From Maribacter aquimaris (GTDB lineage: Bacteria > Bacteroidota > Bacteroidia > Flavobacteriales > Flavobacteriaceae), in the NCBI RefSeq assembly GCF_014596745.1, contig NZ_JABTCF010000002.1:310001-374000 (forward strand): DNA of 64,000 nucleotides, read 5' to 3'. How positions within the stretch are numbered: position 1 is the stretch's first letter; every line of letters begins with the position of its first letter. The position numbers and the translations under genes are program-made. Positions 44,279 to 52,484 of the stretch are shown here, piece after piece. The notes under the pieces are model-generated. The model searched no databases and was not told the DNA's origin. It was given only the letters and a program-made list of their open reading frames with translations.

Positions 44279-45502
44279 ATGGATAAGGGTAAATCTATAT
44301 TGATTATTTGTGGAGGGGGACCTGCACCTGGAATTAATTCAGTGATCAGTACGGTTGCCAAGGTTTTTTTAAAGGATGGTTACAGGGTCTTAGGTTTACA
44401 TGAAGGTTTTAAAGGCATCTTCAGTGAAAACCCTGAGATAAAGGAGTTTGATTTTGATCATGCCGATAGAATTTTTAGCCGAGGTGGCTCCACCTTGGTC
44501 ATGAGTAGGTTCAAACCAGGAAATGAAAAGCTAAACACTAACCTTTTTTTGGAGAACAATGTAAAACTATTGGTCAGTATTGGTGGTGATGACACTGCCT
44601 CTACGGCCAATAGGATTGCATCATACCTTGAAAGGGAAAATATATTGATTTCCAATATCCATGTTCCCAAAACCATTGATAATGATTTGCCTTTGCCCGA
44701 TAGGAATCCCACTTTTGGGTTTCATTCCGCAAAGGATGAAGGTGTGCGAATAGGCAATACGACCTATGAGGATGCCCGTACCAGTCAAAATTGGTTTGTA
44801 ATGTGTGCCATGGGAAGATCCGCCGGTCATCTGGCATTTGGTATTGCCACAAGCTGCCACTTTCCGATGATGGTCATTCCGGAAATGTTCAATAATACAG
44901 ATCTTACCCTCGATAAGGTAATTCGACTTATAATTTCATCGATAGTCAAAAGAAAAGTAAAGGGTATCAAGTATGGTGTGGCAATGGTGAGCGAAGGTGT
45001 TTTTCATTCTATGCCAAAATCCGAACTGGACAAAATTGGTATAAATTTCACCTATGATGACCATGGCCATCCCGAACTAGGGAATGTGAGTAAATCCCAT
45101 ATTCTCAATGTGCTTCTCCAAAAAGAATTGGAAAAACTTGGGCTGAATGTTAAAAGTAGGCCGGTAGAATTGGGGTATGAACTACGATGTTGTCGCCCAA
45201 TAGGGTTTGATCTTACGTTGTGTACCTTACTTGGAATCGGCGTAAAGAAATTGTATGACCAAGGTCTTAGTGGTTGTATGGTAAGTGCGAACTCAAGAGG
45301 GGAAATAAAACCGCTCTTTTTATCGGATATGCAGGATGCGAACGGTAAAATACCGCCACGTTTGGTAGATATGGAATCTGAATTTGCAAATCTGTGTTTT
45401 CAAAACTTGGATTATTTAAAACCAAGTGATTATGAGGCTGCAAGGAAGTTTGTGGAGAATCCTTTAAGCTATGATTTTAAAAAAATATTAAACGAAAAAT
45501 AG
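44279..45502 (+). CDS. 6-phosphofructokinase family protein, PPi-dependent type by active-site residues
   Basis: A 407-residue PfkA-family enzyme: nucleotide/pyrophosphate loop CGGGPAPGINSVI (~11-23), GGDDTAST (~102-109), PKTIDNDLP (~130-138, catalytic Asp134), MGRSAGHLA and PVELGYELRCCRP near the C-terminus. ATP-dependent enzymes have a Gly where this one has Asp105 (GGDD rather than GGDG) and usually Gly where this one has Lys131; the Asp/Lys pair marks pyrophosphate users. Such enzymes are reversible and could convert fructose-1,6-bisphosphate to fructose-6-phosphate for growth on alginate. It lies between kdgK and kdgA, with 40- and 9-base gaps. Another sugar phosphate as substrate cannot be excluded. 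Confidence 0.85.
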   Translation: MDKGKSILIICGGGPAPGINSVISTVAKVFLKDGYRVLGLHEGFKGIFSENPEIKEFDFDHADRIFSRGGSTLVMSRFKPGNEKLNTNLFLENNVKLLVSIGGDDTASTANRIASYLERENILISNIHVPKTIDNDLPLPDRNPTFGFHSAKDEGVRIGNTTYEDARTSQNWFVMCAMGRSAGHLAFGIATSCHFPMMVIPEMFNNTDLTLDKVIRLIISSIVKRKVKGIKYGVAMVSEGVFHSMPKSELDKIGINFTYDDHGHPELGNVSKSHILNVLLQKELEKLGLNVKSRPVELGYELRCCRPIGFDLTLCTLLGIGVKKLYDQGLSGCMVSANSRGEIKPLFLSDMQDANGKIPPRLVDMESEFANLCFQNLDYLKPSDYEAARKFVENPLSYDFKKILNEK

Positions 45503-45511
45503 AATAAAAAT

Positions 45512-46180
45512 ATGGCACAATATTCAAGAATTGAAGTGGCATCAGTGATGAGAGAAACAGGCATGGTACCATTGTTTTATCATCCAGATATTGAACTTGG
45601 TAAAAAAGTACTTAAGGCGTGTTATGATGGTGGCGCGCGATTGATGGAGTTCACCAGTAGGGGCGATTTTGCCTTTGAGATATTTGGTGAACTGAACAAA
45701 TATGCCATCGCAGAGCTTCCCGGAATGATTATGGGGGTCGGTTCCATTACCGATGCAGGGGCAGCTTCCCTATACATGCAATTAGGTGCGAATTTCATTG
45801 TTACACCATCACTACGTGAGGATATAGCGATAGCCTGTAACCGCAGAAAAGTACTTTGGTCACCGGGTTGTGGCTCTTTGACCGAAATCAATAGGGCAGA
45901 GGAATTGGGATGTGAGATTGTTAAGCTGTTCCCAGGTTCAACCTATGGGCCAGGGTTCGTAAAGGCAATTAAAGGTCCGCAACCATGGACTAGTGTTATG
46001 CCTACAGGAGGTGTTTCGACTGAAACCTCAAACCTTAAAGGTTGGTTCGATGCGGGTGTTACCTGCGTAGGTATGGGATCCCAATTGATCAGTAAGGATG
46101 TGTTGGCGAACAAAGATTACAAAGGTTTGGAAAATGCTGTACGTGAGGCCATGAAAACTATAAATAAAGTAAGAAAATAA
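45512..46180 (+). CDS. kdgA: KDPG aldolase (KdgA/Eda), copy 2
   Basis: A 222-residue class I aldolase, the last gene of the MFS-SDR-kdgK-pfk-kdgA operon. The Schiff-base Lys (EIVKLFPGSTYGPGFVKAI), the Glu in RLMEFTSRGDF and the phosphate loop MPTGGVST are as in copy 1 (14194). It yields pyruvate and glyceraldehyde-3-phosphate, the latter the likely reason for a neighbouring phosphofructokinase. A short hairpin (TTAGG/CCTAA, ~46193-46205) follows; the next gene starts 260 bases on, after an AT-rich gap without other features. Confidence 0.94.
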   Translation: MAQYSRIEVASVMRETGMVPLFYHPDIELGKKVLKACYDGGARLMEFTSRGDFAFEIFGELNKYAIAELPGMIMGVGSITDAGAASLYMQLGANFIVTPSLREDIAIACNRRKVLWSPGCGSLTEINRAEELGCEIVKLFPGSTYGPGFVKAIKGPQPWTSVMPTGGVSTETSNLKGWFDAGVTCVGMGSQLISKDVLANKDYKGLENAVREAMKTINKVRK

Positions 46181-46440
46181 TTTTTATTAGGAAAAGCCTA
46201 AAACAAGTAATTGAATAATGTATAATTGCTTGCTTTGGTTTTTATCATTTACATCAAATGGACATTGAGGTGTATTTGGGGCAAAAATCTTGAACATTTC
46301 AATTTATACAGAGGTACGTTTCATTTCTTAAAAAAAAAATTGGAATTTCTCTATTGTTTTTCACATCTTAATCTGATTGGATGCTGAAGCTTGAAAATAC
46401 ATATTATTATATCAATATTTATTAATAAAAAACAAAAAAC

Positions 46441-47322
46441 ATGAAAAACCCCTCTATCGGATTTATAGGACTCGGTCTTATGGGTGCCAACATGGTTGAA
46501 AATCTGCAAAATAGAGGTTATCAACTATCTGTCATAGATCTTAATAAGGAAGCTGTTGCTACTGTTGTAGCTCGCGGTAATGCTACCGAGGCGACATCAC
46601 CTAAAGAATTAGCTGAAAAGAGTGATATCGTAATGCTCTGTCTAACCACGTCCGCTGTTGTAGAAAAAATCGTTTATGGCGATGAAGGTATCCTGGCCGG
46701 AATAAAAGAAGGTGCTGTTTTGATTGATTTCGGAACATCGATTCCTTCATCTACCCGTAAAATCGGTAAAGATCTTGCCGCGAAAGGTGTCGGCATGATC
46801 GATGCTCCTCTGGGTCGTACACCTGCACATGCCAAGGATGGGCTTCTTAACATTATGGCAGCTGGAGATAAGGAGACTTTTGAGAAGGTAAAACCGGTTT
46901 TGGACGAACAGGGTGAGAATGTATTCCATTTAGGTGCTTTAGGAGCCGGTCATACGACCAAGTTGATCAATAATTTTATGGGAATGACTACCGTAGTCGC
47001 TATGTCACAGGCTTTTGCAGCTGCAAAACTGGCTGGAGTAGACGGGCAGCAATTATTCGAGATCATGTCTGCGGGACCTTCGAATTCCCCGTTCATGAAA
47101 TTCTGTAAGAACTATGCCGTGGATAACGTAAGTGATTTGGGGTTCTCAATTGCCAATGCCAATAAAGATTTGGGATATTTTGTACATATGATGAAGGATT
47201 TAGGTACGGTTTCCAAGATTGCCGAGGCTACTTCGTCCAACCTTCAGGCCGCTTTCGATGCGGACATGGGTAGTGGTAATGTTCCTGAGATTTTCGATTA
47301 TTTCATGAAGTTACAGAAATAG
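46441..47322 (+). CDS. NAD(P)-dependent beta-hydroxyacid dehydrogenase family protein (GarR/YihU-like)
   Basis: A 293-residue member of the 3-hydroxyisobutyrate dehydrogenase family: Rossmann start IGFIGLGLMGANMVENLQNR (~5-24), the second-domain catalytic Lys in TTKLINNFMGMTT (~175). At the substrate loop the usual SGG-type motif is replaced by DAPLGRTPAHA (~121), as in YihU sulfolactaldehyde reductase. Possible substrates are tartronate semialdehyde or another small aldehyde acid, or DEH. It is alone, ends at a terminator, and has no GntR-type site upstream. Confidence 0.8.
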   Translation: MKNPSIGFIGLGLMGANMVENLQNRGYQLSVIDLNKEAVATVVARGNATEATSPKELAEKSDIVMLCLTTSAVVEKIVYGDEGILAGIKEGAVLIDFGTSIPSSTRKIGKDLAAKGVGMIDAPLGRTPAHAKDGLLNIMAAGDKETFEKVKPVLDEQGENVFHLGALGAGHTTKLINNFMGMTTVVAMSQAFAAAKLAGVDGQQLFEIMSAGPSNSPFMKFCKNYAVDNVSDLGFSIANANKDLGYFVHMMKDLGTVSKIAEATSSNLQAAFDADMGSGNVPEIFDYFMKLQK

Positions 47323-47361
47323 CTTAATATCTTGCCTTTTTGGCTTTATAAACTTTTGAAC

Positions 47362-47403
47362 CTTTGAATAAGCACCTATTTCGTTTTATTCAAAGATTTT
47401 TTT
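47362..47403 (+). terminator. Rho-independent terminator after the GarR/YihU-like gene
   Basis: A 10-bp stem, CTTTGAATAA (47362-47371) with TTATTCAAAG (47386-47395), is followed by ATTTTTTT, ~40 bases after the stop codon. Confidence 0.75.
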
Positions 47404-48060
47404 AAAAGTAGCCCAAATTCTCGGGACAAATCTCAGAGTTCTTTTTCTATGAATTGGAGGTGGAGCACTAATCAACGCTTAGATTTATAAACGACAATAA
47501 GCAAACATTTTTATTTATTCCAGCTCAAGGATGATTGTTGCTGAACTATGCGGTCAAATCTTTTAAACGCACCGAGTGTTCTATGATAGGGCCATCCAAT
47601 AAGCGGTTAATCAGGTGTCTAAGGTTTTTTTTACAATCATTTAACTTTTTGGTTATGGGGCTTTCAGAAGCACTTTAGACTCATTAAGTATTTTTGCAGA
47701 AAAATGAAGTATATACCATTCTCTCTTCATAGGTGATATTCTTCATTCATCATAATCAATAATCCACATACCTGTTATTCAAAAACAGCAGGTACTGCAA
47801 TTATGACACCTTGTTTTTGGCGAATTGCGGCCATAATCGTATGATTTATGAACAGTTTAATAATTCAAGCAAGAAACAAGATATTACAGGATGGATACAA
47901 TGAAGGCATTGTGTAACTTTAGGGGTGTAAAAATTAACGTAATTAACCTCTTTATGAACTATTGTTTCGTTCTTTTGGTTTTAAACCAAGAAATTTGAAG
48001 AGGAGCTATTGATGCCTAGTGTAAATTCCTATAAAAGAATAAAATTTAATGAATCTAGAA
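47404..48060. other. Long non-coding stretch, last part duplicated before the intact uxuB-like gene
   Basis: No gene is seen. From about 47866 to 48060 it resembles the sequence before the intact uxuB-like gene (about 51434-51632): both have a TATTACAGGATGGATA block and GAATAAAATTTAA followed by GAATCTAG next to the ATG. So it was copied with the gene fragment downstream. Confidence 0.5.
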
Positions 48061-48302
48061 ATGGATAAAAAAGTAATTGTGTTAACAGGGGCCGGGGGGT
48101 TCTTATCAGTGCATTGGCAAAAGCCTTTGCAAAAGAAGGTCATAAAATTGCAGTTTTGGACCTAAAAAAAGAAGCTGCCGTTAAGGTCGCTGATGAGATC
48201 AATGGTGAAGGAGGTACGGCTATAAGTTTGGTAGCGAACGTTTTGGAAAAAGATTCCCTTGAATCTGCCAAAAAAGAGGTCAATGATCAATTGGAAAGAT
48301 AA
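48061..48302 (+). pseudogene. Broken 5' copy of the uxuB-like SDR gene
   Basis: Bases 48061-48300 match the start of the intact gene at 51633 at roughly 85% by eye. A one-base deletion in the glycine-rich loop (after ~12 codons) shifts the frame, and similarity ends abruptly after ~79 codons (QLER-stop instead of QLGPCDILVNG). The open frame from TTG at 48114 (MAKAFAKEGHKIAVLDLKKE) is the continuing homologous part, not an independent gene. Confidence 0.9.
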
Positions 48303-48493
48303 AAATACAGATAAAGTATTTTGCTTGTTTTCTTTGATGAAAATTATATTTCCTTATTCATCTGGATGAATAAAAGACTAGCAATATAAGGGTTGAAATA
48401 AGTATTTAGAGAATAAAAACGTTGAATTACCTTTAGAAGGGTGGAATACAAAATCATTGAAAATGGGTATTAATAGTATTAACGATTAAAATT

Positions 48494-49747
48494 ATGAATC
48501 AAACCTTCCGTAGCAAGTTTTTAAAGTGGATAGCGCTATTTCTTCCAGGCATATTTTTACTGGGTCTAAATATTGGTACAGGTAGTGTAACTACCATGGC
48601 AAAAGCTGGAGCTGATTATGGGATGTCATTACTTTGGACTATTGTTGCCTCTTGTTTAACAACCTATTTTATGATAAACTTATACGGTAAGTTTACCCTC
48701 GTCACAGGAGAAACTGCTTTACAGGCTTTTAGAAAGTATATACACCCTAGTGTTGGTGTCTTTTTTATTGTTGCTCTAACTGCAGGAGTTTGCGGAAGTG
48801 TAATGGGAGTGATGGGAATCGTATCGGATATTTGTTACGAATGGTCTAAGAGTGCAGTTGACGGAGGTATTTCTCCCGTTTATTTTGCGGCCTCTTTTAT
48901 TGCAATGGTATATTTTATTTTTTGGAATGGGAAAACACAGTTTTTCGAAAGGGCATTAGCAATAATAGTAGCAATTATGTCTGCTAGTTTCCTTCTTAAC
49001 TTTTTTATCATGATGCCCCCACCAATGGATATTTTAAAGGGGCTTATACCAAATGTGCCTGAAAGTTTAGATAATGATAAAAGCCCATTTTTAATAATTG
49101 CTTCTCTTGTAGGAACAACTGTTTTTTCTGGTTTGTTTATTATTAGAACGACTTTGGTTAAAGAGGCCGGTTGGAAAATAAGTGACTTGAAAAAACAACG
49201 TAATGATGCTGTTGTATCTGTAACTTTAATGTTTGTTATTAGTGCTTCTATAATGGCTGCCGCTGCTGGTACACTTTATATTGAAGGAATTGGGTTATCA
49301 ACGGCTTCTCAGATGATTGGATTATTAGAACCATTGGCAGGAAGTTTTGCAACATCTGTGTTTGCAATTGGAATAATTTCTGCAGGTGTTTCGTCTCAAT
49401 TCCCTAATATTTTAATGCTGCCTTGGTTATTATGTGACTATAATAATTCAGAAAGGAATATGACCTTGCCAAAATACAGGATAATGGTTCTGTTAATTTC
49501 TTTATTGGGTCTGATAGTACCTGTTTTTAATGCGCAACCAATATTTGTAATGGTGGTTTCACAAGTTTTTAATGCAGTTATCTTACCCGTTACTGTTTTG
49601 GGTATTCTATACTTGAGTAATAGATCCGATTTAATGGGGAGTCACAAAAACAAACCATTGGAAAATGTTTTTTTAACACTGATATTATTGTTTTCAATAT
49701 ATACATCTTTTGTAGGGATTACAGGAGTTATTCAACTTATAAATTAG
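48494..49747 (+). CDS. NRAMP-related membrane transporter lacking the metal-binding motifs
   Basis: A 417-residue protein with eleven to twelve hydrophobic helices and the NRAMP/LeuT-type fold layout: PGIFLLGLNIGTGSVTTMAK (~18-37) takes the place of the TM1 region, and SLVGTTVFSGLFIIRTTLV (~204-222) takes the place of TM6. Canonical NRAMP proteins have DPGN and MPH there, the residues that bind Mn/Fe; here they read NIGTG and VFSGL. Metal transport is therefore doubtful. The next gene, four bases on, is a ManA-like isomerase, and uxuB/uxuA follow, so a sugar or uronate substrate is a reasonable guess. Confidence 0.78.
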   Translation: MNQTFRSKFLKWIALFLPGIFLLGLNIGTGSVTTMAKAGADYGMSLLWTIVASCLTTYFMINLYGKFTLVTGETALQAFRKYIHPSVGVFFIVALTAGVCGSVMGVMGIVSDICYEWSKSAVDGGISPVYFAASFIAMVYFIFWNGKTQFFERALAIIVAIMSASFLLNFFIMMPPPMDILKGLIPNVPESLDNDKSPFLIIASLVGTTVFSGLFIIRTTLVKEAGWKISDLKKQRNDAVVSVTLMFVISASIMAAAAGTLYIEGIGLSTASQMIGLLEPLAGSFATSVFAIGIISAGVSSQFPNILMLPWLLCDYNNSERNMTLPKYRIMVLLISLLGLIVPVFNAQPIFVMVVSQVFNAVILPVTVLGILYLSNRSDLMGSHKNKPLENVFLTLILLFSIYTSFVGITGVIQLIN

Positions 49748-49751
49748 AATA

Positions 49752-50843
49752 ATGGAGGATTTACAAAAATTTGCTTACATACCTTTAAAACAAAATAATA
49801 ATAGAGTTTGGCGCACCTATGGGGGAGGTGCGTTAATTGATAAATGGAAAAAGGATAGGCCGGAAACTGATGGAGATATGCCAGAAGAATGGATTATGTC
49901 TACAATTACGGCAAGAGGAAAAGGTCGTCCTGAAAATGAAGGACTTTCTATGTTGAATACTCCTGTTGGCTTAAGGTCACTTAAAGAATTGGTTGATTCC
50001 AATAAAGAACTTTTTTTAGGAAAGAAACTAGCTGATAAATTTGGAACAACAGGTGTGCTAATCAAAATGTTGGATTCGAATGAGCGATTAACAATTCAAG
50101 TACACCCCGATAAAGAGTATGCCCAATCTATGCTAAATTCGGATTTTGGTAAAACAGAATCTTGGTATGTGTTGAACAAAAGAGAAATAGACGGAGAAAA
50201 GAGTGTTGTGTACATGGGGTTTAAAGAGGGTGTTACTCCTGAGATATGGAAAGAACATTTCATTGAACAAAACATTGAGGAGATGTTAAATTGCCTTCAT
50301 AAGATAGAAGTAAGCCCTGGTGATGCATTCATGATATACGGTGGTGTGCCCCATGCCATTGGTAGTGGTTGTTTTTTAATGGAGGTCCAAGAGCCGACAG
50401 ATTATACCATGAGGGTTGAACGTGTAACGCCTAAAGGATTGACGATTTCTGACGAATTAATCCATCAAGGTGTTGGCAATGAGAAAATGTTGGAATGTTT
50501 TCATTATGATTGTTGTTCTTATGAAGAAGCTTTAAGGCGTTGGAAGGTGAAACCAGAGGTTGTTGATAATTCCGATACTTACAGTTTAAAAACAATCTTC
50601 AATGAAAGGCACACCAATTGTTTTGGTCTAAATGAACTCGATTTGAATGGTGCATACACCATAAAAGGGAATGGCGGTTTTTATGTAGCTGTAGTTTACT
50701 CTGGGGAAGGTGTTGTTCTTTGTAATGGTAAGGAATTCGATTTTAAACAAGGAGATGAAATATTTTTATCCGCTGCCATTGATGAGGTTACTTTTAAATC
50801 TAATATAAAGTCAAGAATATTACTTTGTTATCCTCCTAATTAG
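49752..50843 (+). CDS. Type I phosphomannose-isomerase-like protein (ManA fold)
   Basis: A 363-residue cupin-type isomerase. Zinc ligands of the family are visible: IQVHPDKEYA (Gln/His, ~116), TESWYVLNK (Glu, ~136) and GGVPHAIGSGCFLMEVQEPT (His, ~197-216). The arginine region reads DYTMRVERVTPKG rather than the usual type I sequence, so the substrate may differ from mannose-6-phosphate. It is translationally coupled to the NRAMP-related gene (four-base gap) and ends right before a broken frame. In this uronate setting, mannuronate or mannose isomerisation is possible but unproven. Confidence 0.8.
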   Translation: MEDLQKFAYIPLKQNNNRVWRTYGGGALIDKWKKDRPETDGDMPEEWIMSTITARGKGRPENEGLSMLNTPVGLRSLKELVDSNKELFLGKKLADKFGTTGVLIKMLDSNERLTIQVHPDKEYAQSMLNSDFGKTESWYVLNKREIDGEKSVVYMGFKEGVTPEIWKEHFIEQNIEEMLNCLHKIEVSPGDAFMIYGGVPHAIGSGCFLMEVQEPTDYTMRVERVTPKGLTISDELIHQGVGNEKMLECFHYDCCSYEEALRRWKVKPEVVDNSDTYSLKTIFNERHTNCFGLNELDLNGAYTIKGNGGFYVAVVYSGEGVVLCNGKEFDFKQGDEIFLSAAIDEVTFKSNIKSRILLCYPPN

Positions 50844-50844
50844 G

Positions 50845-51046
50845 ATGAAGAGAAAAGTATTCATTGTTTTTTTAGCTAATGTGTTTTTCATAAATACCAA
50901 ATTTATTGGCGCAATTATCTGATATGTTAATTCTGGAATCAATTGAAAACCAAGGAGCAGCTAAAGGGAATGAAATCTATTGGAAGCTAAACACTACTAT
51001 GACTTTAAAAGAATTAGCTAATAATCTATTTAAAATTAAACATTAA
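50845..51046 (+). pseudogene. Frameshifted remnant of a secreted protein gene
   Basis: One base after the ManA-like stop, an ATG opens MKRKVFIVFLANVFFINTKF, a signal-peptide-like sequence, that stops after ~26 codons. In another frame it continues as MLILESIENQGAAKGNEIYW and ends at 51046. The two pieces read as the 5' end of one exported protein broken by a frameshift and truncated. I do not recognise the family. Confidence 0.4.
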
Positions 51047-51632
51047 TTGCCCATAATCCTCTAGTACTGAACTGTCCGGTTTAACGGGAGGAGATCAAAC
51101 ATAGATCAGAAAATTATTTTCGTTAATGATATTCCTCATGCAGCCTTCTTTTTTTCATGCGTTATTTCCTATAATGGTGTTGTGGCATTGTTGGCTTATT
51201 TTTAGAAAACCCTTTACTTAACTTTTATCATCATTATTTTATCCTAAGGTATCTTAAATTAGTATTAGGTAATCCCTGGTCATTGAAATCATTGCCCATT
51301 TGGTTATTCTAGAAGGTATGTTTCGAGCGGATATGCTTTAGTGTACAAAACAGCAAATACAGCCTTTGCTCATAGACGGTTCTTAGCAAAATGAAACATA
51401 TTACATAAATTATGACCATTCTATTCTTTTCTAACAAGAAAGAAGTTATTACAGGATGGATAGATTAAATGCATTCCGTAATTTTAAAGTCGCAAAAATG
51501 GACTTAATTCTGCTTTTTGTTATTGTGGAGGTAGGGGGTTAGTTCGTTTGATTTAAAATAGGGAAATTTGATGGAATACTATATTTTTTATAGTCCATCA
51601 TTATTAAGGAATAAAATTTAACGAATCTAGTA
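51047..51632. other. Non-coding stretch, partly repeated from 47.9 kb
   Basis: No gene is seen. The last ~200 bases are the second copy of the sequence found before the broken uxuB-like fragment. The first part (~51060-51180) contains a short tract with the feel of insertion-sequence debris (for example AACTGTCCGGTTTAAC), but no transposase or terminal repeat pair could be shown. Confidence 0.4.
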
Positions 51633-52463
51633 ATGGATAAAAAAGTAATTGTGTTAACAGGGGCCGGTGGGGTTCTCATTAGTGCATTGGCAAAGGCCTT
51701 TGCTAAAGAAGGTCATAAAATCGCGGTTTTGGACCTGAAAAAAGAGGCCGCCGATAAGGTTGCTGATGAAATCAATGGTCAAGGAGGAACCGCTATAAGT
51801 TTGGTTGCCAATGTATTGGAGAAAGAATCCCTCGAATTGGCAAAAAAGGAGGTCAATAGCCAATTGGGACCGTGTGATATTCTGGTCAACGGTGCTGGGG
51901 GCAACCATCCTTCGGGAACCACAAGCAACCCTTATTTGGAAGAAAAGGATTTACTCAAAACAACGGAGGGTTTCAAGACTTTTTTTGATTTGGATGTCAA
52001 CGGTATCCAGTTCACCTTCAATCTTAATTTTATAGGTACTTTATTGCCGACACAGGTATTTGCGAAAGACATGGTGGGCAGAAAGGATTGTAGTATCCTG
52101 AATATTTCCTCCATGAATGCCTTTACACCACTGACCAAAATCCCGGCCTATAGTGGGGCAAAAGCTGCGGTTTCCAACTTTACCCAGTGGTTGGCCGTAC
52201 ATTTTTCCAAAGTTGGGATACGTGTAAATGCCTTGGCTCCAGGATTTTTCCTAACGGATCAAAATAGGGCCTTATTGTTAGGGGCAGACGGGGCTTTGAC
52301 CCCAAGGGGGAATACGATAATAGGCCAAACACCCATGGGACGCTTTGGAGAGCCCGAGGATTTGATAAGCACAGCTTTATGGCTGAGTGATAAGGGTGCC
52401 TCTTTTGTTACAGGTGTTGTTGTGCCCATAGATGGAGGTTTTAGTGCTTTTAGCGGTGTTTAA
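51633..52463 (+). CDS. SDR-family D-mannonate oxidoreductase (fructuronate reductase, UxuB-like)
   Basis: A 276-residue SDR that, in this subfamily, reduces D-fructuronate to D-mannonate. The N-terminus MDKKVIVLTGAGGVLISALA is the cofactor loop; CDILVNGAGGNHPSGTTSNP (~87-106) and an insert with FKTFFDLDVNGIQFTFNLNF are typical of SDR mannonate oxidoreductases; catalytic residues are in LNISSMNAF (~155) and YSGAKAAVSNFTQWLAVHFS (YxxxK, ~169). It is followed 21 bases on by uxuA, which uses its product. A broken copy of its 5' end lies 3.5 kb upstream. Confidence 0.85.
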   Translation: MDKKVIVLTGAGGVLISALAKAFAKEGHKIAVLDLKKEAADKVADEINGQGGTAISLVANVLEKESLELAKKEVNSQLGPCDILVNGAGGNHPSGTTSNPYLEEKDLLKTTEGFKTFFDLDVNGIQFTFNLNFIGTLLPTQVFAKDMVGRKDCSILNISSMNAFTPLTKIPAYSGAKAAVSNFTQWLAVHFSKVGIRVNALAPGFFLTDQNRALLLGADGALTPRGNTIIGQTPMGRFGEPEDLISTALWLSDKGASFVTGVVVPIDGGFSAFSGV

Positions 52464-52484
52464 TAATATAGAATTATAATACGA

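Noticed and set aside
48114-48302. Stand-alone small dehydrogenase gene
   Set aside because: The frame starts from TTG, matches only the N-terminus of the uxuB-like gene, and follows a one-base deletion, so it is part of a pseudogene.
48494-49747. Standard Mn/Fe NRAMP transporter (MntH)
   Set aside because: The DPGN and MPH metal-binding motifs are absent and the neighbours are sugar-acid genes.
51060-51180. Insertion-sequence remnant
   Set aside because: A short tract looked like IS end debris, but no transposase reading frame, terminal inverted repeats or target duplication could be shown.
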